This document shows, piece after piece, positions 1 through 11,250 of a stretch of 64,000 nt of DNA. Below the pieces are notes generated by a model that was not told the origin of the DNA, ran no database searches, and saw only the letters and a list, made by a program, of their open reading frames with translations. The number at the start of each line of letters is the position of its first letter. Within the stretch, counting starts at the first letter, position 1. A program made the translations under genes and the position numbers. This DNA is from Pomphorhynchus laevis (lineage: Eukaryota; Acanthocephala; Palaeacanthocephala; Echinorhynchida; Pomphorhynchidae), in assembly GCA_012934845.2 (NCBI GenBank), contig WNNJ02000885.1, positions 16,001 through 80,000 of the forward strand, written 5' to 3'.

Positions 1-1
1 G

Positions 2-139
2 TTTGAAGATTATGAATATAACAAGCATATTCTACTTGATGCCTGCTTAACTCAGGCTTCTGATCAGAAGGACATGTCTCGTAAAAACCTTGCTTACTTT
101 CATGAAACGATTTTACCTTCCATCGTTGCCTTATGCTAG
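2..139 (+). CDS. 3' end of an unidentified plus-strand host gene (partial)
   Basis: The frame starting at base 2 is open for 45 codons and stops at TAG 137-139. It reads as soluble, helical, well-mixed protein and contains MSRKNLAYFHETILPSIVAL near its end. Base composition is more balanced than in the AT-rich DNA that follows, and AATAAA-like runs occur near 418-425. I infer the C-terminus of a gene that enters from the left and converges tail-to-tail with TRAPPC8. I do not recognise the family. It could also be a retroelement remnant, but nothing RT-like is visible. Confidence 0.4.
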   Translation, partial: FEDYEYNKHILLDACLTQASDQKDMSRKNLAYFHETILPSIVALC

Positions 140-470
140 ATGGGATGTATTTATTTAGCAGATCATTACATTTGTGAATATTTATAACATTCTTTTGATT
201 TTCAAATGATGCGTATTTGGACGCACATTGATTTTCATTAGATGAACTTTTTAAAGCAAGTTTAGTCATTATTAAAATATTATCATATTTTCTATGAATT
301 AACTATAAAGTCACGGTTGTCATAGATACTACATTCTTTTTGATAAATTAATTCGCTTAATTAAATAATAATTAGATAATTTAATTATATAATTTGTGTG
401 CTATAATTTTTTAAAGAGAAATAAATAATTTATTATAAAACTTAGAGATTCTAAGATTCCTAGATCCCGT
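140..470. other. AT-rich spacer
   Basis: Mostly A/T with short homopolymer runs. I see no open frame, no repeat shared with the rest of the window and no RNA-like fold. It may hold the 3' UTR and polyadenylation site of the plus-strand gene ending at 139. Confidence 0.4.
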
Positions 471-2320
471 ATCAAAGGTGGAAGTAATTCGGGGATCAAG
501 TAATTGGCGCAGTATTCCCTAGAGCCAATCGAGCTATCTAGGATACTAAAGTCTTTGGACAGCCTCAAGTTACAGATGGAACGGCACGATCCTCGGATTA
601 TTTCGATATGACTGGCCTCGCCTATTACCTCTGTCTTTTTCCAGTTTATATTTTATGCCATTCCAATGACATAAAAATGTGACGATAAGTGTGTCAAGGT
701 CTATGCCATAGCCTTACTTGGGCCGGTCACAACTCCATCGTCGAGATACCATTTGTTGAAAATAATGGCATTGATTGTTGAAATTTAGGCAATGATTGGG
801 TTTATCGCCAGACAAAATAGGAACGGGCTCAAAGGGTCTCCTTGCTGAACACCACTTAAGGATGAAAGGGGTTCCAAATAGGAATGTGGAACCCCTTTCA
901 TACTTAAGCAGTGTTCCGCAAGGTGTGAGGTATCCTTGCTGCCATAGACCCAAATCGTAAACTCGATCCACTGCCATAGCAATAATTTACCCGTTTGGAA
1001 AGTTATTGGAAAAACCTTCTTATAGCGTCCATAATGTATTTTCGACTCATAGTGTTAAATGTATTTGTTATGTCGATTTTGATCCATATCAGGTCATTAA
1101 CTTATCGGTTACGGTGATTTAATGATCGAGCATGCTGTATAATCTCTTCGATACAATTTGGTATAGATACACCGAGTTGGTGGGGTTGAAGGGCTGCAGA
1201 GAAGCGCGAACGAAGTTTAATGTATATGCACTTGGAATAGAGGCGTCACAATGTTTCATCAACTGTAATTGGACGGATCCCGCCGTCAGGCTTACTCAAG
1301 GCATGTAGATTAGCCCCTGCGACGAAGCGTACGAGATCATGTGGTATTAACCCTGCAATCATGTGATTAACGAACATTGTTATACGGTAAAGAAGGGATT
1401 CGTGGTCGACCGCCAGCATGTCCTGTAGATGCTCTGCTCGTAACCCAAAACATCCGGGAGAAGTGGAAGGAGAAAATGATGATATTGCAGCTTGACTGGT
1501 ATCATAATCAACCAACAAAGGTAGTGACGAAATTGATTATGGCGAGAAACGGGGCTCGTAGGACGACGGGTGTAGCAAAACGAGTTACTCTCGAGTAGAG
1601 TATGACGATTCACAGATGCCGCTAGAAGTTAAGCGACGCATGGCTTTTCCATAGTTACCACTTCTTGTCAGATCGATGGCTTCTGCGATGTCAAGCTTAG
1701 AAGAAGATCTCATGGCTGTTTTGGAAGGACGATTCTTCAAGGTCGACAGACATTCACTTTATTACCATCTTCAAACCATCCCATACATATAGTCATCCGC
1801 GACCGGACATTATCCTCATATTGACCGCGAGCTGTCCTAGTTTGTAAGCACAGTTTCGGGAAACATAATAGACGGACCCAATCATGTATGGACTACGAAC
1901 ATATGACCTTAAGAATAAGGGCTGAGAATAACTCTGATACTCGACGGCGCAAATTCCATGGAATGCGCTTCACAGTGTTAATTGGAGCTATCCAGACTTT
2001 CCGTAGAAGTTCGAGTGATGCACCATTCAAATCAATATCCGGATTGACTATGAGTTCTTCAGCTGAAGAATCAGATTGGTTATTAACATGCTCTGATTAA
2101 ACATCGTAATCCGCGTGATTTACCTGAACCGACCTTCGAGCGGTGCAGACGGGTGGGTGATTAGATGTAGACGGTATTTTACCAGAACCCAAGCACCTCA
2201 TTGAAACTGCCCCGTGTATACGAAGACGGCATGTGTTATTTAGTCGAAATTGTCCATAGTATACGGCACAATTCTCAATCCGGTTCCCCCTCGATGATGA
2301 CTCCATGAAACGCAGGAACG
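470..2320 (-). mobile_element. R2-like LINE copy A (degenerate, N-terminus to RT thumb)
   Basis: Read on the minus strand, the parts come in LINE order. A CxxY...H...C..GSGK segment (about 2285-2175) matches the N-terminal zinc finger of the other LINE copies here. The RT fingers follow with GCFGLRAEHLQDML and GGIRPI (1518-1246), then the palm (IDITNTFNTMSRK, about 1100-1040), VQQGDPLSPFLF (about 845-810), the catalytic WYLDDG (about 752-735) and NWKKTEVIG (about 640). Several frameshifts and stops separate these blocks, so the copy is dead. The C-terminal CCHC/endonuclease part is missing. A 27-nt inverted duplication (849-875 and 887-913) interrupts the VQQGD region. It lies between two convergent host genes. 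Confidence 0.85.
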
Positions 2321-2411
2321 CTTGTGTGTGTTTAAGCTTCGTTTTGTTTAGACTGATTACCGCTTCGCTGTATATGTAACCAGATCGATGTATATATTAA
2401 TTGTATGTTAA

Positions 2412-2417
2412 TTTATT
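2412..2417 (-). other. Candidate polyadenylation signal for TRAPPC8
   Basis: The forward bases tttatt read AATAAA on the minus strand, about 155 bases after the TRAPPC8 stop codon. Position and hexamer are right for a 3'-end signal, but the region is AT-rich, so chance is possible. Confidence 0.4.
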
Positions 2418-2571
2418 GTAAGTAGTTTGTAATCACGAAATTTGGTAGACAAGATTTTCCGCTCGCTTTGCTCGCGTAAACGAAAATTGTATGTATATTA
2501 TATTGTATGTAGTTATAAGTAAAGAATTTTTTTAACCAGATAAGAATATTTTTAGTTTAAATAAATTTACA

Positions 2572-2818
2572 TTACATTTCGTACGGTGTACTAACAAGTA
2601 TTTGCTTATTTAAAGTTAGTTTGTGATCCTCTGTAAACTGTCCTTTTAACATTATTTCGTCGCTATCCACTGACACGTAAATACCGGATAAATGAAATAA
2701 TCCGCAGTCGCTTACTTTCCCAGTGAGATGCACAACGATCTTTTCACCCGGGCGTACATAATTGCCACTTAGGCATGTTGTCTTTCCGTACCATTTTATA
2801 GTGTTCTCATTGTACACA
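2572..2818 (-). CDS. TRAPPC8: TRAPPC8 last exon
   Basis: The acceptor is TTTAAAG|T (AG at 2819-2820); the stop is TAA at 2572-2574. The first base completes the codon left open (TC|T, Ser) by the exon at 19227, so the phase matches across a 16.4-kb intron. The exon encodes 81 residues. IKWYGKTTCL followed by EKIVVHLTGKVSDCGLFHLSGIYV matches the terminal TRAPPC8 beta-sandwich pattern (W.G ... E...L.L...V...G.Y.L). The homologue usually extends slightly further; here it ends with a short charged tail. Confidence 0.8.
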
Positions 2819-3439
2819 CTTTAAACAATGGCAAAACGCCAAAAATGTTATGGTTTTTTAAAAATCAAAAGTGTAAAATTAAAACAATTTAAATATTATA
2901 TTTTAATTGCTTAACTCAAAATATACAGAAATCTGTATCGACATCGCGTAGTACACACAGACGAACACAAAAACTCAGACAAAGCTTAGTGCACAAAAAT
3001 ATAAACTTCTGATAAGACTCATACAGAGTGGACGGGAGAGTGATAGAGGACGGGATCAGTAAAAGAAAATTCCATGTATGTTCAATAAAAGTAAATACCC
3101 GAAATAATTTACAGTTATTTATCTTATTAATCATTATTTTTAATTTATAAATAATATAAAATACGTAGACTCAGCTGTTCTGATTTATTATTTAAAATTA
3201 TTAATTATTATATTATAAATTGCTTGTTCACTAATAGATTTCTGTTATTTATTAGTGGAGAGATTGAAATACAAAATATCGAATTTTCGATATTAGGGTG
3301 AAATTGCACAAAATATTTTTTACTGTACAAGTGTTTATAAAACTGTCAATTGCGTAGTGACACTCGACAAAACATAGCCATTTTTGATTTTTTGTCATTT
3401 TTAGAAAATTTGTGTACCACGAATTTTAATTTTCAATTT
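2819..3439. other. TRAPPC8 intron sequence without recognisable features
   Basis: AT-rich, with only a short antisense ORF (3134-2916) that resembles nothing known. A copy of the small dispersed GTAGACTCAG motif is at about 3165-3185. Nothing else stands out. Confidence 0.4.
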
Positions 3440-3860
3440 GAAAATGAAATGTGGGAACAAGTTGATTGTTTGTCTATGGGTAATCTTCTAGCCCAGTACT
3501 TGCTGAAATATACATGATAAGGTGGGAACTCACACATTTAAAGGACATGAATTCTATTCACACCTGGCTTAGGTATGTGGATGATGATTTTGTTCTTTAA
3601 AAACAACCGTTTAATCCTGATTACTTTTTGGATTCATTAAATAATGCTGACTTTAATATTCAGTGGGCATTAACGAAGAAGACTATGGTATGTTATCCTT
3701 TTTGATGTAAAGATAATTAGATCTACACGAAAAGTAGAACATTTTTTCCAAAAAATGATAGCTATCCCAATATTGTAAGCTGGGAAAGTAATAGAATAGA
3801 AAATTTCTGCAGCTTCCTCACTTTTCTTGAGATCGAAGATCATCTGCTCTAGTAGCTCTC
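3440..3860 (+). mobile_element. PLE-2 (Penelope-like, GIY-YIG type) RT fragment
   Basis: The plus strand reads DCLSMGNLLAPVLAEIYM, then about 40 residues later WLRYVDDDFVL, followed by NNADFNIQWAL. This is the Penelope-like RT core (VPMGSPLSPVLA... RYVDD). It differs clearly from the MGGNSSPIIADL version of PLE-1 just downstream. The fragment is broken and degenerate, with several breaks. The endonuclease part of the same family lies at 5300-6050, beyond an inserted PLE-1 copy. Confidence 0.7.
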
Positions 3861-4059
3861 TAAAATCGAAAAGGGATGATATAATTACGGAAGTCTCCTA
3901 AGTAGTGGATATCCTACTTGGGCTATTAAACAAATCATATTTTAGAGGGCATAGTATTAGAAGAAATATGATAGGACCTTAACTTAAAGCAAACTTACTC
4001 AATGCAAAATTACAAAAATTCAGCTGCAAGAGCGCTGTTTCATAGAGTTAATCTTATTT

Positions 4060-4922
4060 AATCTTACGATTTTCATACGATTTTAGTACGCTTTATACAA
4101 ATCTAGATTTAGTAGATATTAAAGAAGCGTTAGTAAAATTAATTAATCTTATATTCGGAAAAATATATACATATATATGTTATAATAATTATAACGCCTA
4201 TCTAACAAAAATTAAACCATCAAGTAAATATAAATATATGGATAAAATTGAATTAATAGAATCCTTAAATATTTTGATAAATCAAAATTATTTAAAAGTA
4301 GGGACATCTATATTTAGACAAGTAAAAGGTGTTCCAATGGGTGGTAATAGTAGCCCAATTATAGCTGACTTGTTTTTAAGCTTTATAGAATATGAATTTG
4401 TTCATAACTGTGTAAAAACTAAATCTAAATTATATAAATATATGAAATATATGTTTCGATACATTGATGATATATGTGTATTTAATTCTAATAATTTTTA
4501 TTCAATTAGTGAAGCACATTTATCCAGAAAGCCTTATTCTTAACAAAACCAATATTAATGATAAAGAAGGTGTATATCTAGATATGAACATTAAATTAAC
4601 ATTAACTAAAACTAATATTAATTTATATCGTAAAGATGACATATTTAAATTTACAAGAAACATATTTTTGCATGAGCATTCATGCATACCATATAATATA
4701 AAATATAATACATTAAATAATGAAATTTTAAGAATTGCAACAATATGTAATGATATTGGCTTTCAAAATCATCTAAATAATTTAATAGATACATATTTTA
4801 AACTAGGGTACTATAAAAATAACATCAAGCAGAAAATAGTAAAATATATAAATCAACACAATAATATAAAGAATAAATTTAAACTCTTAAGTGGCAAATT
4901 TTTATGGATAGATAATAAATAA
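4060..4922 (+). mobile_element. PLE-1 (Penelope-like) RT, 3' half
   Basis: The copy starts in the palm (YDFSTLYTNLDLVDI type sequence, about 4070-4125) and runs through KGVPMGGNSSPIIADLFLSF (about 4326-4385) and the catalytic FRYIDDICVFN (about 4455-4488). It continues to the conserved C-terminus ending LSGKFLWIDNK with a TAA at 4920-4922. The family is an RT of the Penelope-like type. No GIY-YIG domain follows, so it may be endonuclease-less or carry its nuclease elsewhere. The copy is 5'-truncated and broken. The folded 3' element begins about 40 bases after the stop. Confidence 0.85.
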
Positions 4923-4957
4923 TATACTTTGTATTAGAATAAGATACTAGATAGTTT

Positions 4958-5100
4958 TATCAGAGGAAATACATCATTAGCATGTATTTGGCCCCGCTGC
5001 TATGTTGGGTAGAGGAGTTAGGGGCCGAAACCTGATAGCATAGCAGTTCCTCCTGATGACCTCTAATTCTTATTCTGATACAACGTCTGTTATTTGTTAG
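4958..5100 (+). repeat. Folded PLE-1 3' element, copy 1 (best preserved)
   Basis: This non-coding repeat can fold as a three-way structure. Hairpin 1 pairs AAATACAT (4967-4974) with ATGTATTT (4982-4989). Hairpin 2 pairs GGCCCC (4990-4995) with GGGGCC (5021-5026). Then comes GAAAC, then a CTGCTATG/CATAGCAG pairing between about 4997 and 5045. An outer stem joins ATCAGAGGAA with TTCCTCCTGAT. Ten more copies or pieces occur in the window with compensating changes. It follows the PLE-1 stop codon here and at 19.9 and 21.9 kb, so it is probably the 3' UTR signal of that family. Confidence 0.7.
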
Positions 5101-5254
5101 TCAATTCATAAAAATGACGTTTATTTTAAATTTCAATTTTTTTATTTTAACTTGATTTAAATTATAGAAAATCTAAAAACAATTATTAATTTTATTATTT
5201 AAATATTAAATTTTGATTTAGCATTATTATGTTTTGTTTAGTTTATAATTATAT

Positions 5255-5285
5255 TAAATACGTAGACTCAGTTAGCTGATTTGAT
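5255..5285. repeat. Dispersed GTAGACTCAG..AGCTGATTT motif
   Basis: A motif of about 24 bases reading TACGTAGACTCAGTTAGCTG then ATTTG. Near copies lie at about 3160, 18428, 51655 and 53620. It tends to sit at the edge of PLE sequence, which suggests it is the outer end of a repeat unit. Confidence 0.5.
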
Positions 5286-5299
5286 TTGTTCCAATCAAT

Positions 5300-6050
5300 A
5301 TGACATCGTCGATTTCGAAACTCATGAAATTTAGTACAAACTGCTACAATATGGATATTCTCCAAAAGTAATTAGACAGGTCTGGAAACAAGCACTATTA
5401 TCGTCGGTATGGCACGATAAAAATAAATCAAACATACTCTTTGTCAAACGAGAATAGCGAACGTCGATTATCACAAACACTTCTATCAAGAAATCGGACA
5501 GCAGGCAAAAAGCGAGCAATACCTTATTTGAAGAAAGGCGCGTCCCTAGCTAGGATCTTTAAACGGAAACCCCGTCAAACACATTCAAATGTAGTATATA
5601 AAATCCCTTGAAGGATTGTCCTTCATCTTACATCGGACAGACAAAACAAGGTCTAAGTAAACGAATATACAAATAGAGTAGGAATTAAGATATGAGAACA
5701 CTAGTCAGCCTTGCTAAATCACATATCCAAAGATCATTCAATTAATTTCGATACCACTGGAGTGATAGAGAGATTCCCAACTTAGATATTGCCTAATAAA
5801 AGAATCGATACATATAGGTGCCAACGCGTGTCCAATTAAAGGCAGTAAGTACGATTGGATTTTGAAAATTTCGTCCTCGGCGAATGAAAAGAAATTAGCA
5901 ACGTCATAAAAAAAACACTAGAATTTGGAGTCAAATTTCAAATAAAATCTTATTTTTCACTCAAATTCTTTCAGGAAATATTTTCGTCAAAAACTGTCTT
6001 AATTTGTAAAAATTTTAGTTTCTGATGATGACGAATGCGTCGTCGAAAAT
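5300..6050 (+). mobile_element. PLE-2 C-terminal part with GIY-YIG endonuclease
   Basis: Around 5587-5680 the plus strand reads NVVYKIP, KDCPSSYIGQTKQGLSKRIY. This is the GIY-YIG nuclease signature of Penelope-like elements (YKI...YIGQT...L..R). Upstream is a basic linker (KRAIPYLKKGASLARIFK); downstream is the decayed rest of the domain. The copy is broken. It is followed by a hammerhead-like motif at 6022-6048, the expected place for a Penelope tail. It probably belongs with the RT scrap at 3440-3860. Confidence 0.75.
6022..6048 (+). ncRNA. Hammerhead-like motif at PLE-2 tail
   Basis: CTGATGA is followed by a 5-bp stem (GACGA...TCGTC) and then GAAA: the two conserved strands of the hammerhead core around stem II. 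One extra U sits between CTGATGA and the stem. Stems I and III are not convincing. Hammerhead ribozymes are known from Penelope-like elements, and two other PLE-2 tails here show the same layout with different stem bases. Confidence 0.5.
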
Positions 6051-6179
6051 TTAAAGAAAATATTGTTTTAAGCTTTTTATCGAATGGATTCCGCCAGAAA
6101 AATTAGTTAAATAGTTTAAGTTAATAATTTTACCTGAATAAATTTTTTAACTTATTAAATGAAAATTATTAGAGTTAAA

Positions 6180-7320
6180 TACATATAAAGTAAAGAAATC
6201 ATAGGGTCAGATTTAAGTAAATATATTCCTAAAATAATGTATAAACTCCTACCACCATTAGGACGAAAAATTTGTAATTATAATAAAGAATTAAAATCAA
6301 TATGTAACGATAATATTAGAAACATAATGGAAACAGAATGCAATTGTAAAAGTCTTAGTTTTGATAAAATAAATGAACATATATGTACCCATAATCTAGA
6401 ATTAATTGGAAATTGTGAATTAAGAAAGCTGCTATCAAAAGGGTATAAATATAGATTAAATAATAACAAGGACAAAAATAAAATTTAAAATTCGTTATAT
6501 AATATGTTAAATGTTTACTTTAGTAAGCTGATTAATAGTGAAACTCGAATATATCTAAGATACACATTTGAAAAGATTATATATTTGATAAAATTAAAAA
6601 TAAAATGAAAATAACAAACAATTATAAAAGGAAAGATAAAATTAATAAAGATATGTATAAAGAACTTACTAAATTAAAGGATAACTATATAATAACAACT
6701 ATTGATAAAGCTAGTAATAACTTTGTCTTCATATGCAAAAAGCTTTATTATGATATACTAATGAAAGAGGATAATTCTAATGATTAAAATGTAAATCCAA
6801 CATATGAACGTAGTGAGTTGAGTTTTGAAACAATTATTACAAGTCACTGTTCTATAATCGATAAAAAGAGTACAAAGGTTGAATCAGATAATAAAACTAT
6901 ACCTATATTATATTGGAATCCAAAATTACATAAAAATGCGATAAAACCTAGATTCATATTTAGTGCGTTCAAATGTACATTAAAAACACTTTCTGTCTAT
7001 ATGAATAAAATACTTAAAGTAATTAAAGCACATTTTAAAAAATATTGCAAGGTAATCGAAATTAATACTGGTATAAAACACTATTTCAGTATTAATTCTA
7101 CAAAATAATTTTTAGAACAGACAAAAGGAATAAATTTTCAAAATATAAATACATACGATTTTAGTACGCTTTATACAAATCTAGATTTAGTAGATATTAA
7201 AGATGCATTAGAAAAATTAATTAATCTTGTATTCGGAAAATGATATACATATATATGTTATAATAACTATAACGCATATCTAACAAAAATTAAACCATCA
7301 AGTAAATATAAATATATAGA
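6180..7320 (+). mobile_element. PLE-1 copy, N-terminal and central part
   Basis: It begins with the family N-terminus (LLPPLGRKICNYNKELKSI, about 6243-6300). A Cys/His-rich stretch follows (ECNCKSL..INEHICTHNLEL), then CELRKLLSKGYKYR. The central region has YIITTIDKASNNFVFICKK (about 6690-6745), ILYWNPKLHKN (about 6905-6940), the PRFI block and STLYTNLDLVDI (about 7165-7200). It is broken in several places. It ends where an unrelated leader of about 200 bp begins. Confidence 0.8.
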
Positions 7321-7520
7321 TAAAAAACGTAATATTTGCATTAAACTCATGGGTTGCTGAATATTACCTCTGTCAATTTTCCCGGGTAAGATATCATTTA
7401 TTTATCTTTATTGCGTATTAAAAATAAAGTACTTTATTTTTCTTTATTTTCTTTATGTGTATTTAATTCTAAAAATTTTTATTCTACGTTATAGCTATTT
7501 AATAGCTATAAAGACTATCT
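7321..7520 (+). repeat. Leader segment shared by two PLE-1 copies
   Basis: About 200 bases that are not PLE coding sequence (starting AAAACGTAATATTTGC, with a CCCGGG) recur nearly base for base at 21034-21233. In both places they join the same point of PLE-1 (CTATCTAACAAAAATTAAACC). The shared junction means both copies descend from one chimeric source. Confidence 0.75.
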
Positions 7521-7955
7521 AACAAAAATTAAACCATCAAGTAAATATAAATACATGGATAAAATTGAATTAATAGAATCCTTGAATATTTTGATAAATC
7601 AAAATTATTTAAAAGTAGGGACATCTATATTTATACAAGTAAAAGGTGTTCAAATGGGTGGTAATAGTAGCCCAATTATAGCTGACTTGTTTTTAAGCTT
7701 TATAGAATATGAATTTGCTCATAACTGTGTAAAAACTAAATCTAAACAATATAAATATATGAAATATATGTTTCGATACATTGATGATATATGTGTATTT
7801 AATTCTAATAATTTTTATTCAATTAGTGAACAAATTTATCCAGAAAGCCTTATTCTTAACAAAACCAATATTAATGATAAAGAAGGTGTATATCTAGATA
7901 TGAACATTAAATTAACATTTAACTAAAACTACTATTAATTTATATCGTAATGATG
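7521..7955 (+). mobile_element. PLE-1 RT 3' part (chimeric-leader subfamily)
   Basis: From MDKIELIESLNILINQNYLK (about 7555) through MGGNSSPIIADLFLSF and FRYIDDICVFN to YLDMNIKLT. The sequence is almost identical to the copy at 21234, and both share the upstream leader. It ends abruptly within the thumb and then turns back on itself (7955-8090). The copy is broken. Confidence 0.8.
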
Positions 7956-8090
7956 ACATTATTATGGTAATTCTTAAAATTTAATTATTTAATGTATTAT
8001 ATTTTGTATTGTAATGTATGCATTAATGCTAATGCAAAAATGTTTCTTGAAATTTAAATATGTCATATTTACGATATAAATTAAAAGTTA
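7955..8090 (-). mobile_element. Inverted PLE-1 fragment (fold-back of the preceding copy)
   Basis: The minus strand carries the PLE-1 segment encoding YRKDDIFKFTRNIFLHEH to about NNEILRI. Bases 8058-8085 are complementary to 7930-7958, so the PLE copy ends in an inverted duplication with a loop of about 100 bp. Confidence 0.65.
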
Positions 8091-8109
8091 TTTTATTGAT
8101 TTACGAAGT

Positions 8110-11100
8110 CGTAATTTCAGAATACGTCCAAGGCTGCGCAGATTTTACACACGATCTTGAATATTAGTTCAGATCGATTTGATGTATCTAACCAGGCGCC
8201 GCAAAAACCAGCTACCGAGAAGAGAATTCGGAAATCGTTTCGACGAAAGAATCAAACGTTCAATCCAAGGAAATCGCCGTTGTGGACGAAACAACCGGTT
8301 ATTCACATGCACAGCGTCCGGTTGACTAATGTTCCAGTCTGTCGTCTCGAGTTTCGTATAACCGATGTCGGCCTCTGGTTCAAACATGGTCTATGCACCC
8401 GCTATGTCGTCTCTGGACTCCCTCCTACATCACAGCAGGCGTCACATTCCCAATCGACCGTCGGATTCTCTCAACAAAATCAAGCCCCGTCGTGCTCCCA
8501 GAACACAGCAAGTAGCGAGCCGTCGTGCTCTTATAACATTGCAAGAAGTGAGCCGTTGTTTGAGGAGCAGATTCAATCGGTAATCGAGTCAAAAGCACCG
8601 ATCATTATTAGAATCCCGCGTGGAGCTCGTAGATCTCTCGCGTTAACGTCTGAGGCCGTGTTGCAAAACGTGAATAATGACCCTTCAGTCCAAGACAAGT
8701 GGAAACCCTTGTTTTTTCGCAAAATCGTGTTTAAACGTCTCCAGCCGCAACCTCAAAGTTGATGAATGTACACCGCTGTCATCTAAGTTAGAGCAGGCAC
8801 CGTCGGCGTTTTCACTAGCCGACCCGACTCTACAATGTGATTTGGGTTCCTAAGTATTACCTTACAAGCCCTTCAGATCACGAACGAAAATTACTATAGA
8901 AAAAATGGTCTTTGTTATAGGAACTCTAATCGAGCAGAAAGTCGCATACGGTGATGTTCGATGTGCAGTTCGTATTGCTTCAAGCACCGAAAAATTGACT
9001 CTTCCAGATGATCATAACACTCAGCTTATGCGCTCAAAGCACCAAACACGAGCATCTAGGAGCCAACTATCAGCTCCCGTTGTTTTTCAGACAATCTCAT
9101 CAGTCATTGTGACTCCGGTAGATATAGTAGCCGCAATCAGTACATTCCCAAGAGGAACGGCAGGAAATTTGTGCGGTTTACGACTCTGCCACCTGCATGA
9201 CCTTATCGGTCTTCGAGTGGGATAAAAAAATAGCGGTCTAGCTAACATTGTGCTCGACGGTGGTACACCAGTCAGTGTTTGTTCATTGTTCTTCGGTGCC
9301 TCTCTACTAAGCTTCCATAAGAAGGATGGAGGTTTACGTCTAATTGCAATCAGTACAACCTTACGTCGTCTCGTAGGAAATATAGCATCACCCATGCTTA
9401 ATCACAATGCAGCAGCCTTTCTGAGGTCACACCAAGTCGGAGTCAAAGTTAAATCTGGATGTGAGGCCGTGGTGCATGCGGCGCGTTATGTTCAAGGAGG
9501 AATGTTTGCCTAACAATGACGCAATGATTAAACTCGACTTCACTAATGCATTCAATATCATTAGCCGAGATATTGTCCTCAACGAGACCACTTTTCATTT
9601 CCCAGTTTATTCTGGTAAGTCAGTTCATGCTATGCGTCAGGCACAGCCCTCTATTATGGGGAATATAAAATCTCAACTAGCGAAGGTGTCCAACAAGGAG
9701 ACCTACTGGGCCCGATGCTATTCTGTATAGCAATTAATCCTATAGTACGCACACTTAGGTGTCGCCTAAATGCGTGGTACCTGGACGATGGTTTGATTTG
9801 GGGAAACCTGGATGACTTGATTCACGACTTGGAAACAATAAAGAATATTGGTTTTGATATAGGTCTCTTACTGAATGGAACGAAGTGAGAGGTCATATCT
9901 TACGACACAGCTTTAGTGGAGCGATTATCTGGAAATATTTACGACGCCACCTGGTTTGAATCCGCCGATGCTGCACTACTCGGCTCTAGCATCGGCAATC
10001 AACAGGCGATTGACGATGTCATCTCATCAAAAGTGTCTGACCTCGAGCGAATGAAAGAGCACCTTAGTTCGGTCTGCTCACATACAGCATTTCTTTTGGT
10101 CCGAAATTGCCTATCTACATCAAAGCTCTCCTATGTTCTAAGCACCTCTCCACATGGATTCAGCGAACAACTCCCACGTTACGACTTAACCCTTCGAAAC
10201 ACTTTGGAAAAATTGCTGAACGTGGCACTGAACGACACCATTTGGAAACAAGCTAGGCGCCCAGTTAACCTTGGAGGCCATTGAATTCCTTCGACGACTC
10301 ATCTCTCGGTCGCGGCGTTTATTTTTCCGACAACGCGTCGATCGGAGAAGTTGCTGACATGATCCTGTGTGAACTACATTCCAACCTTTTCGCCGATTTA
10401 ACTAATTTGCGTCTACACCTGAACCTCTTGAGCTCGTTCACCCTCAGTAGTCAAGATCCACTACCCTTTAAAACTCAACTAAAATGGAGTGCTCCCATAG
10501 ACGACACAAGATATGCCAACATGCTTTCAAACGCGACTGACACTACAACAAAGTCTCGACTGATAAGTGTGGCGGCACCTGATGCAGGTTCGTTTCTCCA
10601 GTCAGTCCCTGCTCTATCAGTCGATTCAAGGATGAGTGATAATACATTCCATATTGCAGGCGCTTTACGTCTCGGAGCCCCGGTTTGCCAACCTCACACA
10701 TGTCGCTGTAAACCCCAATAAACTCACTAGGCATTCATGGCTTCAGTTGTTCATGCTCTGCAGGTCGGTTTGCCAGGCACTCTTCGGTTAATTCAATTAT
10801 TCTGGACGTCTTAAAAAAGCCCAACTCCCAAGCCGTCTAAAACCTCCAGGGTTGTTCCGATCTTATGCTAAACGCCCAGACGACGTTACAACGGTCCGAT
10901 TGGACTGCGGCAAATTCGAATGTTGGGACTTCACCTACGTAAACCCGCTAGATCCCGGTCACTAGACGGCAGCTCTAGCAACAGCCGGATCAGTAACTAC
11001 GGAAGCTTAAGGCAGAAAGAGAATAAAGTACAAGGAAATTTCAGCACTAAAACTGGATTTTATTCCCATAATTATCGAAACCACTGGTGCGATGGGCAAG

Positions 11101-11250
11101 GAAGCATCTAACTTCTTCCGTTTGTTCAGCAAAAAGCTTCGCCGAATTGTAGACGACCCGCGGGCTGGCTCCTTCCTAATGCAAAGCATAAGTACTGCTA
11201 TACAAATTGGCAATGCTGCATCAGTCATGGTCTCGCTTACAGAACACTGA
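8110..11250 (+). mobile_element. R2-like LINE copy B (nearly full length, degenerate)
   Basis: The plus-strand order is: a Ser/Gln-rich N-terminal region (8157-8762) with IIIRIPRGARRSLAL; RT fingers (KKDGGLRLIAISTTLRRLV, 9318-9380, GV.VKSGCEAVVHAARYV); palm (KLDFTNAFNIISRDIV, about 9529-9576); an EGVQQGDLLGP-type block (about 9685); WYLDDG (about 9775-9792); thumb (9916-10721). The C-terminal CCHC knuckle follows (GAPVCQPHTCRC ... H ... SC..SAGRFARHSSVN), then a restriction-like endonuclease with RPDD...CWDFT (about 10875-10935). The tail ends STAIQIGNAASVMVS and stops at TGA 11248-11250. It has several frameshifts. No upstream C2H2 finger was found, so the 5' end is probably truncated. Confidence 0.85.

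Noticed and set aside
4958-5070. Canonical hammerhead ribozyme in the folded PLE-1 element (CTGATGA and GAAA are both present)
   Set aside because: The CTGATGA lies in the outer closing stem and pairs with TCATCAG. Placing it as a core strand needs an extra base before stem II and leaves the cleavage site mismatched. A three-way junction fits all copies better.
8157-8762. Host gene from the 201-codon ORF
   Set aside because: Its IRIPRGARRSLAL segment matches the IRIPFKARV / FRLPWKTRA segment of the other LINE N-termini, and RT modules follow in order.
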